Counted from the first letter of the stretch, positions 1 through 10,143 are shown. The stretch: 64,000 bases of DNA from Cymbomonas tetramitiformis (GCA_001247695.2 LGRX02035108.1:41057-105056); one strand, 5' to 3'. Made by a program: numbers and translations. Notes: generated by a model from the sequence alone, not told the origin.

Positions 1-138
1 CTGGCGGACCTCGTCTGATGAGGCTCTCAAGTAGGTACCCTGGGGCACCGGGATGATCCCCGGTACAAACGGGGACGCTCCGGGAGAAAGGGTGAGATTT
101 TATCTCCTATGGTGAGGGAATCGACCCAGTGGTGCTAA

Positions 139-1552
139 GGGCTGTTCCATTTATTGTCGCAAGGGGGGTTAGGACATGCCCCTTGACCCCCTCCCCCAGC
201 GGACATCATCTTTGTTGACCCCACCCCCTCCGGACAAACTCGACGGAGCACCCCACCCTCCCTCCGGACACATAAGTGGACCCTCCGGACACATCGGTTG
301 GAAGCCCCTAGAGACATCGCGAGGAAGGGTTCATCCGGCGACTCCGTTCGATATCTTTTTTGTGGATCGACTTCCCCACCTTCTTGTAATAAGTCATAAT
401 ATAACACAACACAACACATCGAATTAGAGCACACGTGCATGGCGAGACAGAGTTGAGCGACATGTTTACCATACCTCATATTTACTATCCATGTGTTTAT
501 ATCATACCCCCCCCCCGCCCGCACACACACACACACGATTGGGAATGATAACGATAGTCGATATTTGTTTCCAAATTGGAATCCGCATGCTTTAGTGCAA
601 GTTGACTGAAATGGCGTGGTAAACCATAGTAATAAATGTAATGATGGGACAAGCGATTTTATGCCACCTAGATCTATTGTCGTCGTCATGAACGTTTAGT
701 ACCCAATGTTTAATAATCAATTCAATACATTCTATGTCACCCTTCTCTTTTCCACAACAATTTGTGATACACGTTACCCGCGTTGTATCACAAGCCATTA
801 CTTCATATATTTAAAGATGACCACAAGTTCAGTTGACGACTTGCTATTGCTACGAGGGTCGCGATGCTACGAGGGTCGTGGTTGCGCTTAAATATTTTCT
901 TTAACGAATCGTTCGTCAGGTTCATGAGCATATTTTTGTTGGGTGCGCGCTGCTCTAATAGATCTATTGAACTAGCGCCATCAATCTTCTCTTGAAACAA
1001 GTCGTCGCCAAGCGCGGCTAAAGTCCAGATACGCATGCGGAAAACGCTAATGCCCACTTGTGACAGACCGAGCTCTTCCAGGTCCTCATCAGGGATGTGG
1101 CCTTTTAAAATGTCTGCTGTGAAGCCTTCTTCCGTGAAGGCAACGACATGCCGGTGTAAAAGCCCACCGCCAAGCACGCTCTCGACTGTCAAGGGGAGCG
1201 ACATTGTGTGGGATGAGCAAGAGATATTGAAAGAGATGAAAGAATATCCCACAGCTAGTGGGAATAACACTCTATAGAAACACTCTGGAATATGGTCAAG
1301 TACACTCCCGCGTGCCATCCCATGTGCCAATTGTGAACGAGAACCGATGTGTCGACATGACATGGCATGCACCCTCCGGACATCTTGGCGTGTCACCCTC
1401 CGGACACGCTGGATTCGCAGACCCCCCCCCAGCGGACAGCAGCATCTCTTGCCCCCACCCACCCAGCGGACAGAAGCATCTCTCGACCCCACCCCCCAGC
1501 GGACAAAAAACGAAAATCCTAACCCCCCTTGCGACAATTAATGGAACAGCCC
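139..1552. mobile_element. PIF/Harbinger-like non-autonomous transposon, copy 1
   Basis: The two ends are inverted copies of about 36 bp beginning GGGCTGTTCCATTTATTGTC, with one mismatch between the ends. The element is flanked by TAA on each side (136-138 and 1553-1555). A 3-bp TWA duplication with GGG-starting TIRs is the pattern of the PIF/Harbinger superfamily. Inside both ends are subterminal repeats of the forms CCCTCCGGACA and CCCAGCGGACA, which could be transposase-binding sites. No DDE transposase or Myb/SANT ORF is visible, so the element is non-autonomous. It carries one plausible gene, a SAM-domain protein at 803-1204. A nearly identical copy lies at 29737-31113, so transposition is recent. 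Confidence 0.8.
803..1204 (-). CDS. SAM (sterile alpha motif) domain protein carried by Harbinger-like element, copy 1
   Basis: The likely start is the ATG at 1204 (MSLPLTVESV), giving about 133 aa; the open frame continues upstream into low-complexity subterminal repeats that are probably not coding. Residues about 4-70 match a SAM domain: a first helix, then a hydrophobic pattern with FTEEGFTADIL, IPDEDLEELGL and a final helix FRMRIWTLAAL. SAM domains mediate protein-protein or RNA contacts. The remaining 60 residues are helical and basic and I do not recognise them. The same frame is intact and reads the same in the second copy. The gene is cargo of a transposon without its own transposase; it may be captured host sequence or an accessory factor. 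Function is not established. Confidence 0.6.
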   Translation of the reverse strand: MSLPLTVESVLGGGLLHRHVVAFTEEGFTADILKGHIPDEDLEELGLSQVGISVFRMRIWTLAALGDDLFQEKIDGASSIDLLEQRAPNKNMLMNLTNDSLKKIFKRNHDPRSIATLVAIASRQLNLWSSLNI

Positions 1553-1555
1553 TAA

Positions 1556-2839
1556 GGATGGTTGTCTTGAGATTGGAGCGGGAGTGTGGTTTGGCGCTGG
1601 AGCGGGCTGTGTCGAGGAGGGGAGCGGTGCAGGAAGCGGTAGAGGTGTTGGGAAGGGCATGGGGGTAGGTGGTTGTGCGGCTGCCGCGCTCACACTTCTG
1701 TACCAGTCGGAGTTGCATATTTCAGACCAAGCTGCGAGGCCATCTTGGTCGAAATGCTGCGTATCCGATTCCCGGGCAGTAGGTGGTATCCACTCCCAGA
1801 TCGGCTGTCCCATGCTCGATGACCGCACGTTCGTCGCAGAGGGGTCCCCCATTGCTAGGTCCATGGCAGCACTGTCCTTCATGAGGATCCATGTCTCCAC
1901 ACGAGGGTTGGTGAGTGGCAGGGGTGGATGATGCAGACGTCCTCCCATGCGAGCGTATGCCGTGAGAGGTGCCCCGAGCAAGTGCATGATTCGATTTGTA
2001 CCCCAGCTCGACGACGTGCATCGTTTCCCATGGTAAGGTGACCCTCGCAGGGCCTCGTTCCTCCGACGGCTGGTGAACCCATAACGAGCCACCGTCGTGC
2101 GTCACCAACAGGGCTCGGACTTCAGGGTAATGAGGGTACGAGGGTTCCGGTTCTGGCTCCGGGGCGGGATCGCCAGGTGGATTTGAGGCCGAGTCACTGG
2201 GTGGATCAGGGGTCGGGTCACCGGGTGGATCCGGGGATGGATCTTCCGGATTGGGGTCCCTGGCTCCCGAGTCGGCCGATGGATGAGTTGATTCCAGATT
2301 AGCGGGGGTATCGCCGCTACCGTCCACCATGACTGTTTCCACTGACTTTCGCCGACGCGTCACCATCATATTAGTAAGGTTTCCCGCAATGGTCCGGTCA
2401 GGGTCACCGTGGCTGGCTGACGAATCAGGCAAGATGGCTTCAGTGACGGTCGTGAGGGAAGTTGAAGTTGCGTCCACGTTCCGAGCTGTCCCGTGGTTCC
2501 TCACTAGAGCTCCTTGTGCACTGCTCTGGGGATCGCATGTGGTCGCCTGCTGTGCTGGTGCAGCCAGGGCGAGGGTGTCGCGATCAGGGGTCATTCCTCT
2601 GGCAACCATCGCCGGGATGTCGAGGGCCTGAACTGCCGCATTAACTTCTCGTCGGATTTAGTCACTTCTGATACTTGAGTCGGAATCCGAGCCAGATCTG
2701 TGAGTAGCTCTTCGTCTGCGCTCTGCCCGTGCGCGCGTGCCGCGGCTGCCCCCAGATCCTGTGCTGGCATAGGCATCGGTGGAGCATTCATAGATTGTGG
2801 GATTGGGGGATTGGGGAATTGGGGGATTGAAAAAATCAC
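1556..2839 (-). pseudogene. Decayed Pro-rich reading frame interrupted by the Harbinger copy
   Basis: Coding-like sequence runs leftward in alternating frames: 2791-2591 (starting MNAPPMPMPAQ), 2609 to about 1930 (with a PDPPGDPTPDPP-type Pro/Asp/Glu repeat), then 2092-1556. The frame switches suggest at least two indels, or unrecognised introns. The last segment runs directly into the TAA target-site duplication at 1553-1555. With the transposon removed, the frame would go on about 12 codons into 135-100 and stop. Composition (charged N-part, Pro-rich middle) resembles retroelement Gag or linker regions, but I see no zinc knuckle, protease or RT motif, so I do not assign a family. Confidence 0.35.
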
Positions 2840-3090
2840 AGGGTGAAAAACCAGAATTCAAGTTTCTAAAAAGTTGGAATTTTAATTTTTACCCTGTGAA
2901 ACTATGGATACACAAAAATTTGAAACCTCAGTAAACGGTATTTGTGGCAAAAATATCAACAAAATTTTGGTTCCCGTTCCCCAAAGATTCATTTGAAATT
3001 GTGAATTTTAGAGCTGTAATTTTAGAAAATTTTGAGATTCCATATTTCTTCCCTACCAATAAAACTATACCGTCAGCCGACTGTTTTCCT
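2840..3090. other. AT-rich spacer, no gene seen
   Basis: The segment starts with a short G-rich repeat (GATTGGGG repeated, about 2796-2832) and continues as AT-rich sequence. I see no coding signal, RNA gene or clear repeat in it. Confidence 0.5.
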
Positions 3091-4520
3091 AAAACATTAT
3101 TCTAATTAATAACTTCAAGTTTACTGGTAGTCTTTCGACTGTTTTCATAAATATTGAAAACCATGCGGGACACATTTCTATCAATTTGGTGTGACCACAC
3201 TTGAGCACGCACAACACTTTACCGCTGCCACCGGTTTGACATTTTTCAGGTGTACTTTTACGTACCAATACTTTCACGGACGCAACACTTTCACGGACGG
3301 ACACGCGCAACACTTTACCACAGCCGTGCACTTTTGCATTATTATTGTAAACTTATGCAGACTAATAACTTCACGTTTCCTAGTAGACTCTTTGCCGGTT
3401 TGATTATTTTAGAAAACCATGCGGGACACATTTCTAACAATTTTGTGTGACCACACTTGAACACGCACAACACTTTACCGCTGCCACCGGTTTGACATTT
3501 CCCAGGTGTACTTTTACGTACCAATACTTTCACGGACGGACACGCGCAACACTTTACCACAGCCGTGCACTTTTGCATCATTATTGTAAACTTATGCAGA
3601 CTAATAACTTCACGTTTCCTAGTAGACTCTTTGCCGGTTTGATTATTTTAGAAAACCATGCGGGAAATATTTCTAACAATTTTGTGTGACCACACTTGAA
3701 CACGCACAACACTTTACCGCTGCCACCGGTTTGACATTTTTCAGGTGTACTTTTACGTACCAATACTTTCACGGACGCAACACTTTCACGGACGGACACG
3801 CGCAACACTTTACCACAGCCGTGCACTTTTGCATTATTATTGTAAACTTATGCAGACTAATAACTTCACGTTTCCTCGTAGACTCTTTGCCGGTTTGATT
3901 ATTTTAGAAAACCACGCGGGACTCATTTCTAAGAATTTTGTGTGACCACACTTGAGCACGCACAACACTTTACCGCTGCCACCGGTTTGACATTTTTCAG
4001 GTGTACTTTTACGTACCAATACTTTCACGGACGCAACACTTTCACGGACGGACACGCGCAACACTTTACCACAGCCGTGCACTTTTGCATTATTATTGTA
4101 AACTTATGCAGACTAATAACTTCACGTTTCCTAGCTAGTAGACTCTTTGCCGGTTTGATTATTTTATTAGAAAACCATGCGGGACACATTTCTAACAATT
4201 TGGTGTGACCACACTGGAACACGCACAACACTTTACCGCTGCCACCGGTTTGACATTTTCCAGGTGTACTTTTATGTACCAATACTTTCACGGACGCAAC
4301 ACTTTCACGGACGGACACGCGCAACACTTTACCACAGCCGTGCACTTTTGCATGTTATTATTGTAAACTTATGCAGACTAATTCCTTCACGTTTCCTAGT
4401 AGACTCTTTGGCGGTTTGATTATTTTAGAAAACTATGCGGGACACACTGGACAATTTTGTGTGACCACACTTGAACACGCACAACACTTTACCGCTGCCG
4501 CCGGCTTACCATTATTCTTG
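3091..4520. repeat. ~255-bp tandem satellite, about 5.5 copies
   Basis: The landmark ACCATGCGGGAC (or a one-base variant) recurs at about 3161, 3416, 3655, 3910, 4173 and 4432, giving periods of 255, 239, 255, 263 and 259 bp. Within each unit a shorter sub-repeat CACGCACAACACTTTACC / CACGCGCAACACTTTACC appears twice, and the block CTTTCACGGACG is single in the 239-bp unit and double in the others. That explains most of the length difference. Short open frames run through both strands of every unit, but they follow from the repeat and show no domain. The copies are highly similar, so the array is recently amplified or homogenised. Confidence 0.85.
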
Positions 4521-4594
4521 TTTACTTTAACAGTCTGCTACATTCACGGGCCAAAATAGACAAATATACACACCAACAAACATATTTCACTAGC

Positions 4595-4984
4595 CTATTC
4601 CTCCTCTGACTTGGTAATCTCAGCAAGTGCCTGAGCAAGGTGGTACACAGGCTCCCCGAAGAAGCTGGTGGTGCAACTCTCAATCCCAAAAAAGGCACGC
4701 TTGGCTCGGAGTGCTCCAACACCAGTTGAACCTGCCCCAAATATTAACTTTAGTTAGCATTTGTCTTAAAAGGTAGGTGCTGCATAACGCATAAAACTAA
4801 CCAAGTCTCGGGTCTTACCGGATCCCATTAACGGGACCAACTGGGTGGAACAAGGCGGGACCAGGCGGGACCCTGGGAGTCGGGACCAGTCGGCATTGTA
4901 GGTGTTTTTTCTTCTTAGAACTGTTCTGAACTTTCTGGGCTCTTGCAGGATGTTTTTTATTTCCGTCATTGATGACGAAAGCAT
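4595..4984 (-). CDS. Two terminal exons of a DNA N6-adenine/N4-cytosine methyltransferase-like protein
   Basis: The exon at 4731-4595 follows an acceptor ending GGGGCAG and stops at 4595-4597. An upstream exon ends at 4819 at the donor G|GTAAG; the intron is 87 bp. The codon phase (1) is consistent across the junction, and splicing creates LMGSGSTGVGALRAKRAF followed by FGIES and a helix ending in an acidic tail. This is the SAM-binding motif typical of the C-terminal part of beta-class DNA amino-methyltransferases (D-P-F-x-GSG-T-TG ... R-F-x-GIE). Unspliced reading breaks the motif. The first exon is confidently coding only near its 3' end: its 5' part is rich in GGTCCCG repeats, and the catalytic motif and rest of the protein are not found, because the palindrome array starts directly upstream. 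It may be a truncated gene. Confidence 0.5.
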
Positions 4985-5488
4985 CGCACAGGCAGAAAAA
5001 TAATATGCAGATGAGCGCTCTTGAAACTAATATTTCTGTCATCGATGACGGAAATATTTTATTTCATGTTTTCACAATTAAGCTCCTCACAGTGAGACGG
5101 TTGTTTTTTGTTTAACTTTTCCGTCATCGATGACGGTAAAGTTTTTTAGACACAAAAAGACCCTGAAGATTACCGTGTGCTAACTGTTTCCGTCATCGAT
5201 GACGGAAATATTTTATTTTATGTTTTCACAATTAAGCTCCTTACAGTGAGACGGTTGATTCTTGTTTAACTTTTCCGTCATCGATGACGGTAAAGTTATT
5301 TAGACACAAAAAGACCCTGAAGATTACCGTTTGCTAACTGTTTCCGTCATCGATGACGGAAAACTTTTCCAGAGATCCCGTGGAAGAGCGGCTGTGAACT
5401 CTGTCCGTCATCGATGACGGACTTTTTTTTAACAGTACAATTGACAGGTGGCCTTTTTGCAGGTTGTATTTTTGTCATCGATGACGGA
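4962..5488. repeat. Array of 18-bp perfect palindromes TCCGTCATCGATGACGGA
   Basis: The palindrome TCCGTCATCGATGACGGA or a variant with one to three changes occurs at about 4962, 5035, 5120, 5189, 5274, 5343, 5404 and 5471. Spacing is about 61-86 bp. Part of the array is a tandem duplication of about 154 bp (5040-5190 and 5195-5343). Spacers are diverged while the palindromes are mostly intact; outer copies lose symmetry at the edges. The core holds inverted CGTCA/TGACG half-sites around ATCGAT, the half-site class bound by bZIP proteins in other eukaryotes. Whether it is a binding array or only a satellite cannot be decided here. Confidence 0.85.
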
Positions 5489-5559
5489 CCGTACTTTTCA
5501 CAGAGTCTTTTGTACTTCGTAATTACCTTACTTCTCTTTGTACATGTTCGGGTTGTTAA

Positions 5560-6000
5560 ATTAAAGTTACTAGCCCAAAGTTTAAAGAGCTTTGCGCAAG
5601 CTTAATCCGCTTGACAATGTTTGAGGTTGTCTTTGCGCAAAGATCTTTCCTTACAAGATTATCTTTGCGCAAGCTTCAACCAACGCTTACAATCTGCTCA
5701 AGCAAACTTTGCGACGCCGCAAGTCTGAAGAGCTTTAAAGGATCTTTGTGCAAGCTTATTCTGCTTGACAAAGTTCGAGGTTGTCTTTGCGCAAAGATCT
5801 TTCCTTAGAAGATCTTTGCGCAAGCTTCAATCAACGCTTACTTCCTCAAGGCAACTGTGCGCCGCCACAAAGTTTTAAGAGCTTTAAAGAGCTTTGCGCA
5901 AGCTTAATCCGCTCGACAATGTTTGAGGTTGTCTTCAATGCGCAAAGATCTTTCCTTACAAGATTATCTTTGCGCAAGCTTCAACCAACGCAACTTAGGT
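5560..6000. repeat. ~155-bp tandem repeat rich in CTTTGCGCAAAG, about 3 copies
   Basis: Units begin with GAGCTTTGCGCAAGCTT-like sequence near 5586, 5740 and 5887 and contain AGGTTGTCTTTGCGCAAAGATCT-type blocks. The palindrome CTTTGCGCAAAG and its half TTTGCGCAAGC recur several times per unit. The array directly follows the palindrome array. Short open frames across it (for example 5781-6200) are products of the repeat. Confidence 0.75.
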
Positions 6001-6655
6001 GCACAATATTTAATATCATGAGGGATATGCGCGACGCACAGAAGGTGCACGATCATAAGCGACCGATGAACACGATGAATGAACTGACACGCACGCGACG
6101 CACAGAAGGTGCACAGTATTTAATTTCACGAGGGATATACGCGACGCACAGAAGGTGCGCGATCATTAGTGATGCAGTCACCGCAAGCGATTCAGTATGA
6201 CATGACGATGGATAGCTGCACGTGTAATGGTTGATTTTTAATTTTGCATTTTTCATTTCCCATTTTCCAGAATTCAGAATTCAGAATTCGAATTTTCTAT
6301 TTTGTATTATACGATTTTAGCGGGGGGGGGTCGACGCCTGTAGGTCGACGTGTGTGTGTGTTGGGGGTGGGGGCAGGGGGGAGGGGGATATAAGTGAGGA
6401 TGTCACGAGTCGACATAAGGGCGGCGCGGCGTGCATCACGCAAGGGGCGACTGCGGCGTACATCATGCGGAGGCTAGATGCCGGGAGAGCGACATGAAGG
6501 GGAAAGCGAAGGCAAACTAAGGCCTTCATACGATGCGTGTTCATCGTCATCGCGTGGTGCATGTCTTTTTGTGGGAGATTTGGGGGCTCCCCTTTACCCC
6601 CCTTCCCACAATGTGTGGGGAAGGGGGCGGGGACCTAGGGTTGCGCCGCAGGCTT
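6001..6655. other. Gene-poor stretch with short repeats
   Basis: Two copies of a short block GCGACGCACAGAAGGTGC with neighbouring CACGATCAT/ATTTAAT sequence lie at about 6031-6155. From 6320 to 6400 there is G-rich and GT-rich low complexity. No convincing coding exon or RNA gene was seen. Confidence 0.5.
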
Positions 6656-6950
6656 TGAATGATTTGGAACCGGACCAGATTACCTTACTTACTTACTTAA
6701 TCAGCAGCGGCAGCAAAGCGCGAATCCCAACGGGCGACACAGACGAACTTCCGATCTCACGATCGCCAGACGCTAACGATGACAGTGCGACTGCAGTCGC
6801 GTACATTTATCGCGACGCCACCCTCGCGTTGTGGCATGGCATGTTGGGATGCAAAAAGCGAAGTATTGTCGCGCACATGATCCTACGGTCAGATGGTCTA
6901 GTGGAGATCTCCTTTTGAGATCGATCCGCCTAGTATTCAAAATGCTCAGG
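6656..6950. repeat. Dispersed repeat with CAGCAGC head and GAGATC stem, copy 1
   Basis: This segment aligns by eye with 23860-24130: both have TACTTAATCAGCAGC, then CGAATCNCAACGGG, GACAGACGAA, CTGCAGTCNCGT and GGCATG(C/T)T in the same order. A short companion GTCTAGTGGAGATC...GAGATCGATCC at 6895-6935 recurs at 23868-23905, 24303-24340 and 21737-21770. The companion contains a sequence like a tRNA A box (TGGTCTAGTGG) and a weak B-box-like GATCGATCC, but their spacing is too short for a normal tRNA. A degenerate SINE or MITE fragment is possible. Confidence 0.45.
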
Positions 6951-7310
6951 CCATATCCTTGGCTCCGGCGCATGGTTGATTATCAATTATATTTTATATT
7001 TATACGACCATATTATTACATATTATTTATTTATTTATGATAATAATACTATGTAGAATTGCAGCACCCGGAAAAGGCCGACGGTCGCAAAACTTCGGCG
7101 CATCGTGACATGGTAACAGAAAATACGATTCACACTACGATCATGTCACGATCAGCGTGTCCGTGCCGCACGGACGCTAAACTCAAAATTAGCTCCAAAT
7201 GATCGGTTGCGATCGCAATCGGTCGGGAGGCGATTTTTTTGTAAAATTATAGAGATGCGCCCTCGCTGGATAGGGCTTCAGCAAATCACGAAATAGAATT
7301 ACACAGCGTG

Positions 7311-8066
7311 ACATAAATGGTACTTGTATGATGGGCATCCCAGCACGGTATAATAAGAACAGTCGTCGAAAAGTCTTATACCTGACTATATTGAGTTCCA
7401 TTTCTTCTTCCTCCCTGATGTAAATCATCGTAACGCCGCTTGGGTGCACGTTGTTTATGCGGAACCCAATCAGACATTATAAATATACAGGCGACGAGTG
7501 CTACAGACAAGATGCTAAAAAGTGTGCCGCGATATATACCAGCGCGTATGGATGGCATAAGTATAATAAATAATTTCCAGAGGGTTAACAGTGCCAGTCA
7601 CGTCTTGTTGGTATAAATATACACATAAACATGAAGACGTTATACTGTAAAGTGAACACTGCTAAGTCCGGAGCTAATCGAGCTTGCACACGCACAGGTT
7701 CCGCTACGGTTTGCATAGCAACATTCTAGTTTCCGCCCGGTGAGACGTATACCTGCGCGCGCATGTATGCAGGGGGAGTATAGTAGATACTATAGTATCT
7801 ACTATACTCCCCCTGATGTATGCAAGGAGTTGTGGTGCAGAATGAGAGCAAAACACGGTTGATGTGAAACAAATACAGATGTGTCTACAGATGTGTCAAT
7901 CTCACAAGCGTCAGCAACGCTCGCACTGATCATATAATTAAAATCTGCGCGGATGAACGCTCGGACAGATCATATAATTAAATTCTGGAGGCGAGGATGA
8001 AAAAGTATTACCCTCAAACCCGTAAGAATGAATATCCGAGTCATCATCGACATCTATATCCTTCGT
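7311..8066. repeat. Left inverted repeat arm of the Penelope-like element
   Basis: Reads the same as 13611-14318 and as the reverse complement of 12870-13534. Differences include a 44-bp palindrome insertion at 7771-7814 and a short duplication GATGTGTCTACAGATGTGTC near 7880. Open frames in it are mirrored in the other copies but carry no domain. Confidence 0.8.
7771..7814. mobile_element. 44-bp perfect palindrome insertion with 8-bp duplication
   Basis: The 44 bases starting AGGGGGAGTATAGTAGATAC are a perfect palindrome with no loop (all 22 pairs checked). The flanks are ATGTATGC at 7763-7770 and again at 7816-7823, with one extra G at 7815. The three related copies of this repeat arm lack the insertion and have one copy of the flank. 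This looks like an insertion with an 8-bp target-site duplication, as made by hAT-type transposases, but consisting only of two fused terminal inverted repeats. Confidence 0.7.
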
Positions 8067-8226
8067 GTATAAATCGGGAGGCGATTTTAATGCCAGGTTT
8101 TTTCTCTCGAAAATCGCCAAACGAAGAAGCCGAAAGCGATTTTGTATAATTATAGAGATGCGCCCTCGCTGGATAGGGCTTCAGCAAATCACGAAATAGA
8201 ATTATACAGCGTGACATAAATGGTAC

Positions 8227-10143
8227 ATGTACCCGTTTCAGGGCGCCCTTGAGGTGCGATGGACATATCATGAGAATCCGTCGCTAGCAAAAATCTTGAC
8301 AAGAAACAAAAGGATCTCGTCTGATTTTGATTTTGACGTTTGGAAACGTGATTTGTTCGACAATGTCATGAATGCCGATTTCGATTGTCCATGCAAACAC
8401 TATTTTGATGGGCTGGCATTCACTTGCCCGCGCACACATGACCATGTGTGCACTAGTAATTTGGCCGGTTACTATCCAGATGGTGCTTTATTAGAACGTC
8501 TGAAGCTTGGTGCTAACTTTAGAGACATCGCCGATCCTTCCTTACAAGCTGCATGCGATGCGCTTGAATTAGCACTGACTCGATTCGCTCGACAACACAC
8601 ATTTGACGATGATGTGTTGTTTCAACATACATCAATTTGGCGACATTTGGTTTTATACACATTTTCGAATACAGCATACTTTATACTCCATCGTCACGAT
8701 CCTTCGGTTTTATATCGAAGATTGATGCCGCTATCTTCTGATATTGATAAGTGCTTATTGGCGGATATGTCTAAAGATTTTTCATTCGTAGCTATTGACA
8801 AAGCGACTGCCAATTTGGCGCTTGTATGCAATAATTGGAGTAGATATTTCATCGTGAAACATCTATCCGATTTTAACAAATATTTACGTGTATACGACGA
8901 CTTGGATTCCATTATGATTTCATTAGCACAACGCATCACTTCCATTATCTCGCCACATCACTGGTCACCGAACGTTACACTTTCGCTTCCTTACTTATAT
9001 GCGATTCCTAAATTGCATAAGACACCTGTTATTGCAAGATTGATCACAGCCGACGGATTTACGATCTTTGATATTCCTCAACGCATTATCACAACAGTCT
9101 TTAGACTTGTGTTGGACACTTTGAAGGAGTTTCATACCGCGGAGTTTCATCAAACAGGTGTCCGGAAATTTTGGTTGGTGGAGAACTCCTTAGAATTTAT
9201 ATTGTCCAGACCGAATCACATCCACCATTTAATGACTAGTGATATCGACTCGATGTATCCAAATATGAGCAAGGATTTCATATACCAAGCCAATTGTGCG
9301 GAATTAGAGTTTGTCATGAATATTGTTGATGCAAGTGGATGTTATGTCATATTACATGCAACGGATCGTACACGAGATTGTGCCACATGGCATTTTACTC
9401 CATGTGACATTCACAGTGGACAATATAATTTTCGGCACATTTCTGCCGTCTTAAGATTTATCTTAGACAATGTATATGTGACAGCAGGAGGAGCTGTTTT
9501 CAAGCAAATTAATGGGGTTCCAATCGGTAGTTATTCTGCCGGTATAATCACGAACATTTCATTGGTGCATAAAGAAAAGAATTATGCCACAGCTCATCCT
9601 ACTTCAAGTGAAATAAAATTTACCTTTAGGTATGCTGATGATTTTTGTATTATGAATCATCCGAACTTTCATGATATTTATAGGCAAATCTATCCAGCAT
9701 ATACTGGTGTGACGCTTCAACCTACATTGTTGACACCGGATGAAAACTCCATCGCTGTTGCGAATTATCTTGACGTGCATTTATACGTCACAAGATCCGG
9801 CGTGGTACACACCACAATTTTTGACAAACGCACTGCCTTGGGTTTTGAGGTTTATAAATTTCCTCATAGGTTCTCAAATTATGATGTGGATCAGATCCAT
9901 CAAGTATTTTATGGTGAATTAGTGCGTGGCTACCGGATTTTCTCTCACTATCGAGAATTCGTGACATACGTGGCACATTTGGCTCGTTATTGTGTATCCG
10001 ACAAATTATATGATGAATACAAGCTGATGAATCTTGCATATAAGTTTGCCTTTCGGTGTCCTGGTGAGCTCAATCATTTTGGATTTATACCAAGCGACAT
10101 GTTTTGCAAAGATTTGTGTACTTCTATTTTGCACTTACTATAA
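8227..10143 (+). CDS. Reverse transcriptase of a Penelope-like element
   Basis: The protein is 638 aa. Recognisable RT blocks are: AIDKATANLAL (189-199), LPYLYAIPKLHKTPVIARLI (254-273, the PKxHK block typical of Penelope-like RTs), catalytic SDIDSMYPN with D339 and D341, INGVPIGSYSAG (428-439), catalytic FRYADD (467-472), and VANYLDVHLY (511-520), which corresponds to the FLDV block after the active site in this class. The thumb-like part (KFPHRFSNYDVDQ... to 600) is also Penelope-like. A short Cys/His-rich stretch lies near the N-terminus (C54, C56, C67, H71, H73, C75). No GIY-YIG nuclease domain follows. The start at 8227 is the first in-frame Met after the ~100-bp terminal block. The frame is intact, so this copy could be active. 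Confidence 0.8.
   Translation: MYPFQGALEVRWTYHENPSLAKILTRNKRISSDFDFDVWKRDLFDNVMNADFDCPCKHYFDGLAFTCPRTHDHVCTSNLAGYYPDGALLERLKLGANFRDIADPSLQAACDALELALTRFARQHTFDDDVLFQHTSIWRHLVLYTFSNTAYFILHRHDPSVLYRRLMPLSSDIDKCLLADMSKDFSFVAIDKATANLALVCNNWSRYFIVKHLSDFNKYLRVYDDLDSIMISLAQRITSIISPHHWSPNVTLSLPYLYAIPKLHKTPVIARLITADGFTIFDIPQRIITTVFRLVLDTLKEFHTAEFHQTGVRKFWLVENSLEFILSRPNHIHHLMTSDIDSMYPNMSKDFIYQANCAELEFVMNIVDASGCYVILHATDRTRDCATWHFTPCDIHSGQYNFRHISAVLRFILDNVYVTAGGAVFKQINGVPIGSYSAGIITNISLVHKEKNYATAHPTSSEIKFTFRYADDFCIMNHPNFHDIYRQIYPAYTGVTLQPTLLTPDENSIAVANYLDVHLYVTRSGVVHTTIFDKRTALGFEVYKFPHRFSNYDVDQIHQVFYGELVRGYRIFSHYREFVTYVAHLARYCVSDKLYDEYKLMNLAYKFAFRCPGELNHFGFIPSDMFCKDLCTSILHLL

Noticed and set aside
135..689. 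184-aa ORF on the minus strand of the Harbinger copy
   Set aside because: It reads through the terminal inverted repeat, a CA run and subterminal repeats; its partner in copy 2 is frame-altered by CA/C-run length.
3191..4559. Several 60-106 aa ORFs on both strands
   Set aside because: They repeat with the 255-bp satellite, occur in several frames and show no domain.
4962..5488. CRISPR array (regular repeats with spacers)
   Set aside because: Repeats are 18-bp palindromes with duplicated, unequal spacers in eukaryotic DNA, and no cas genes.
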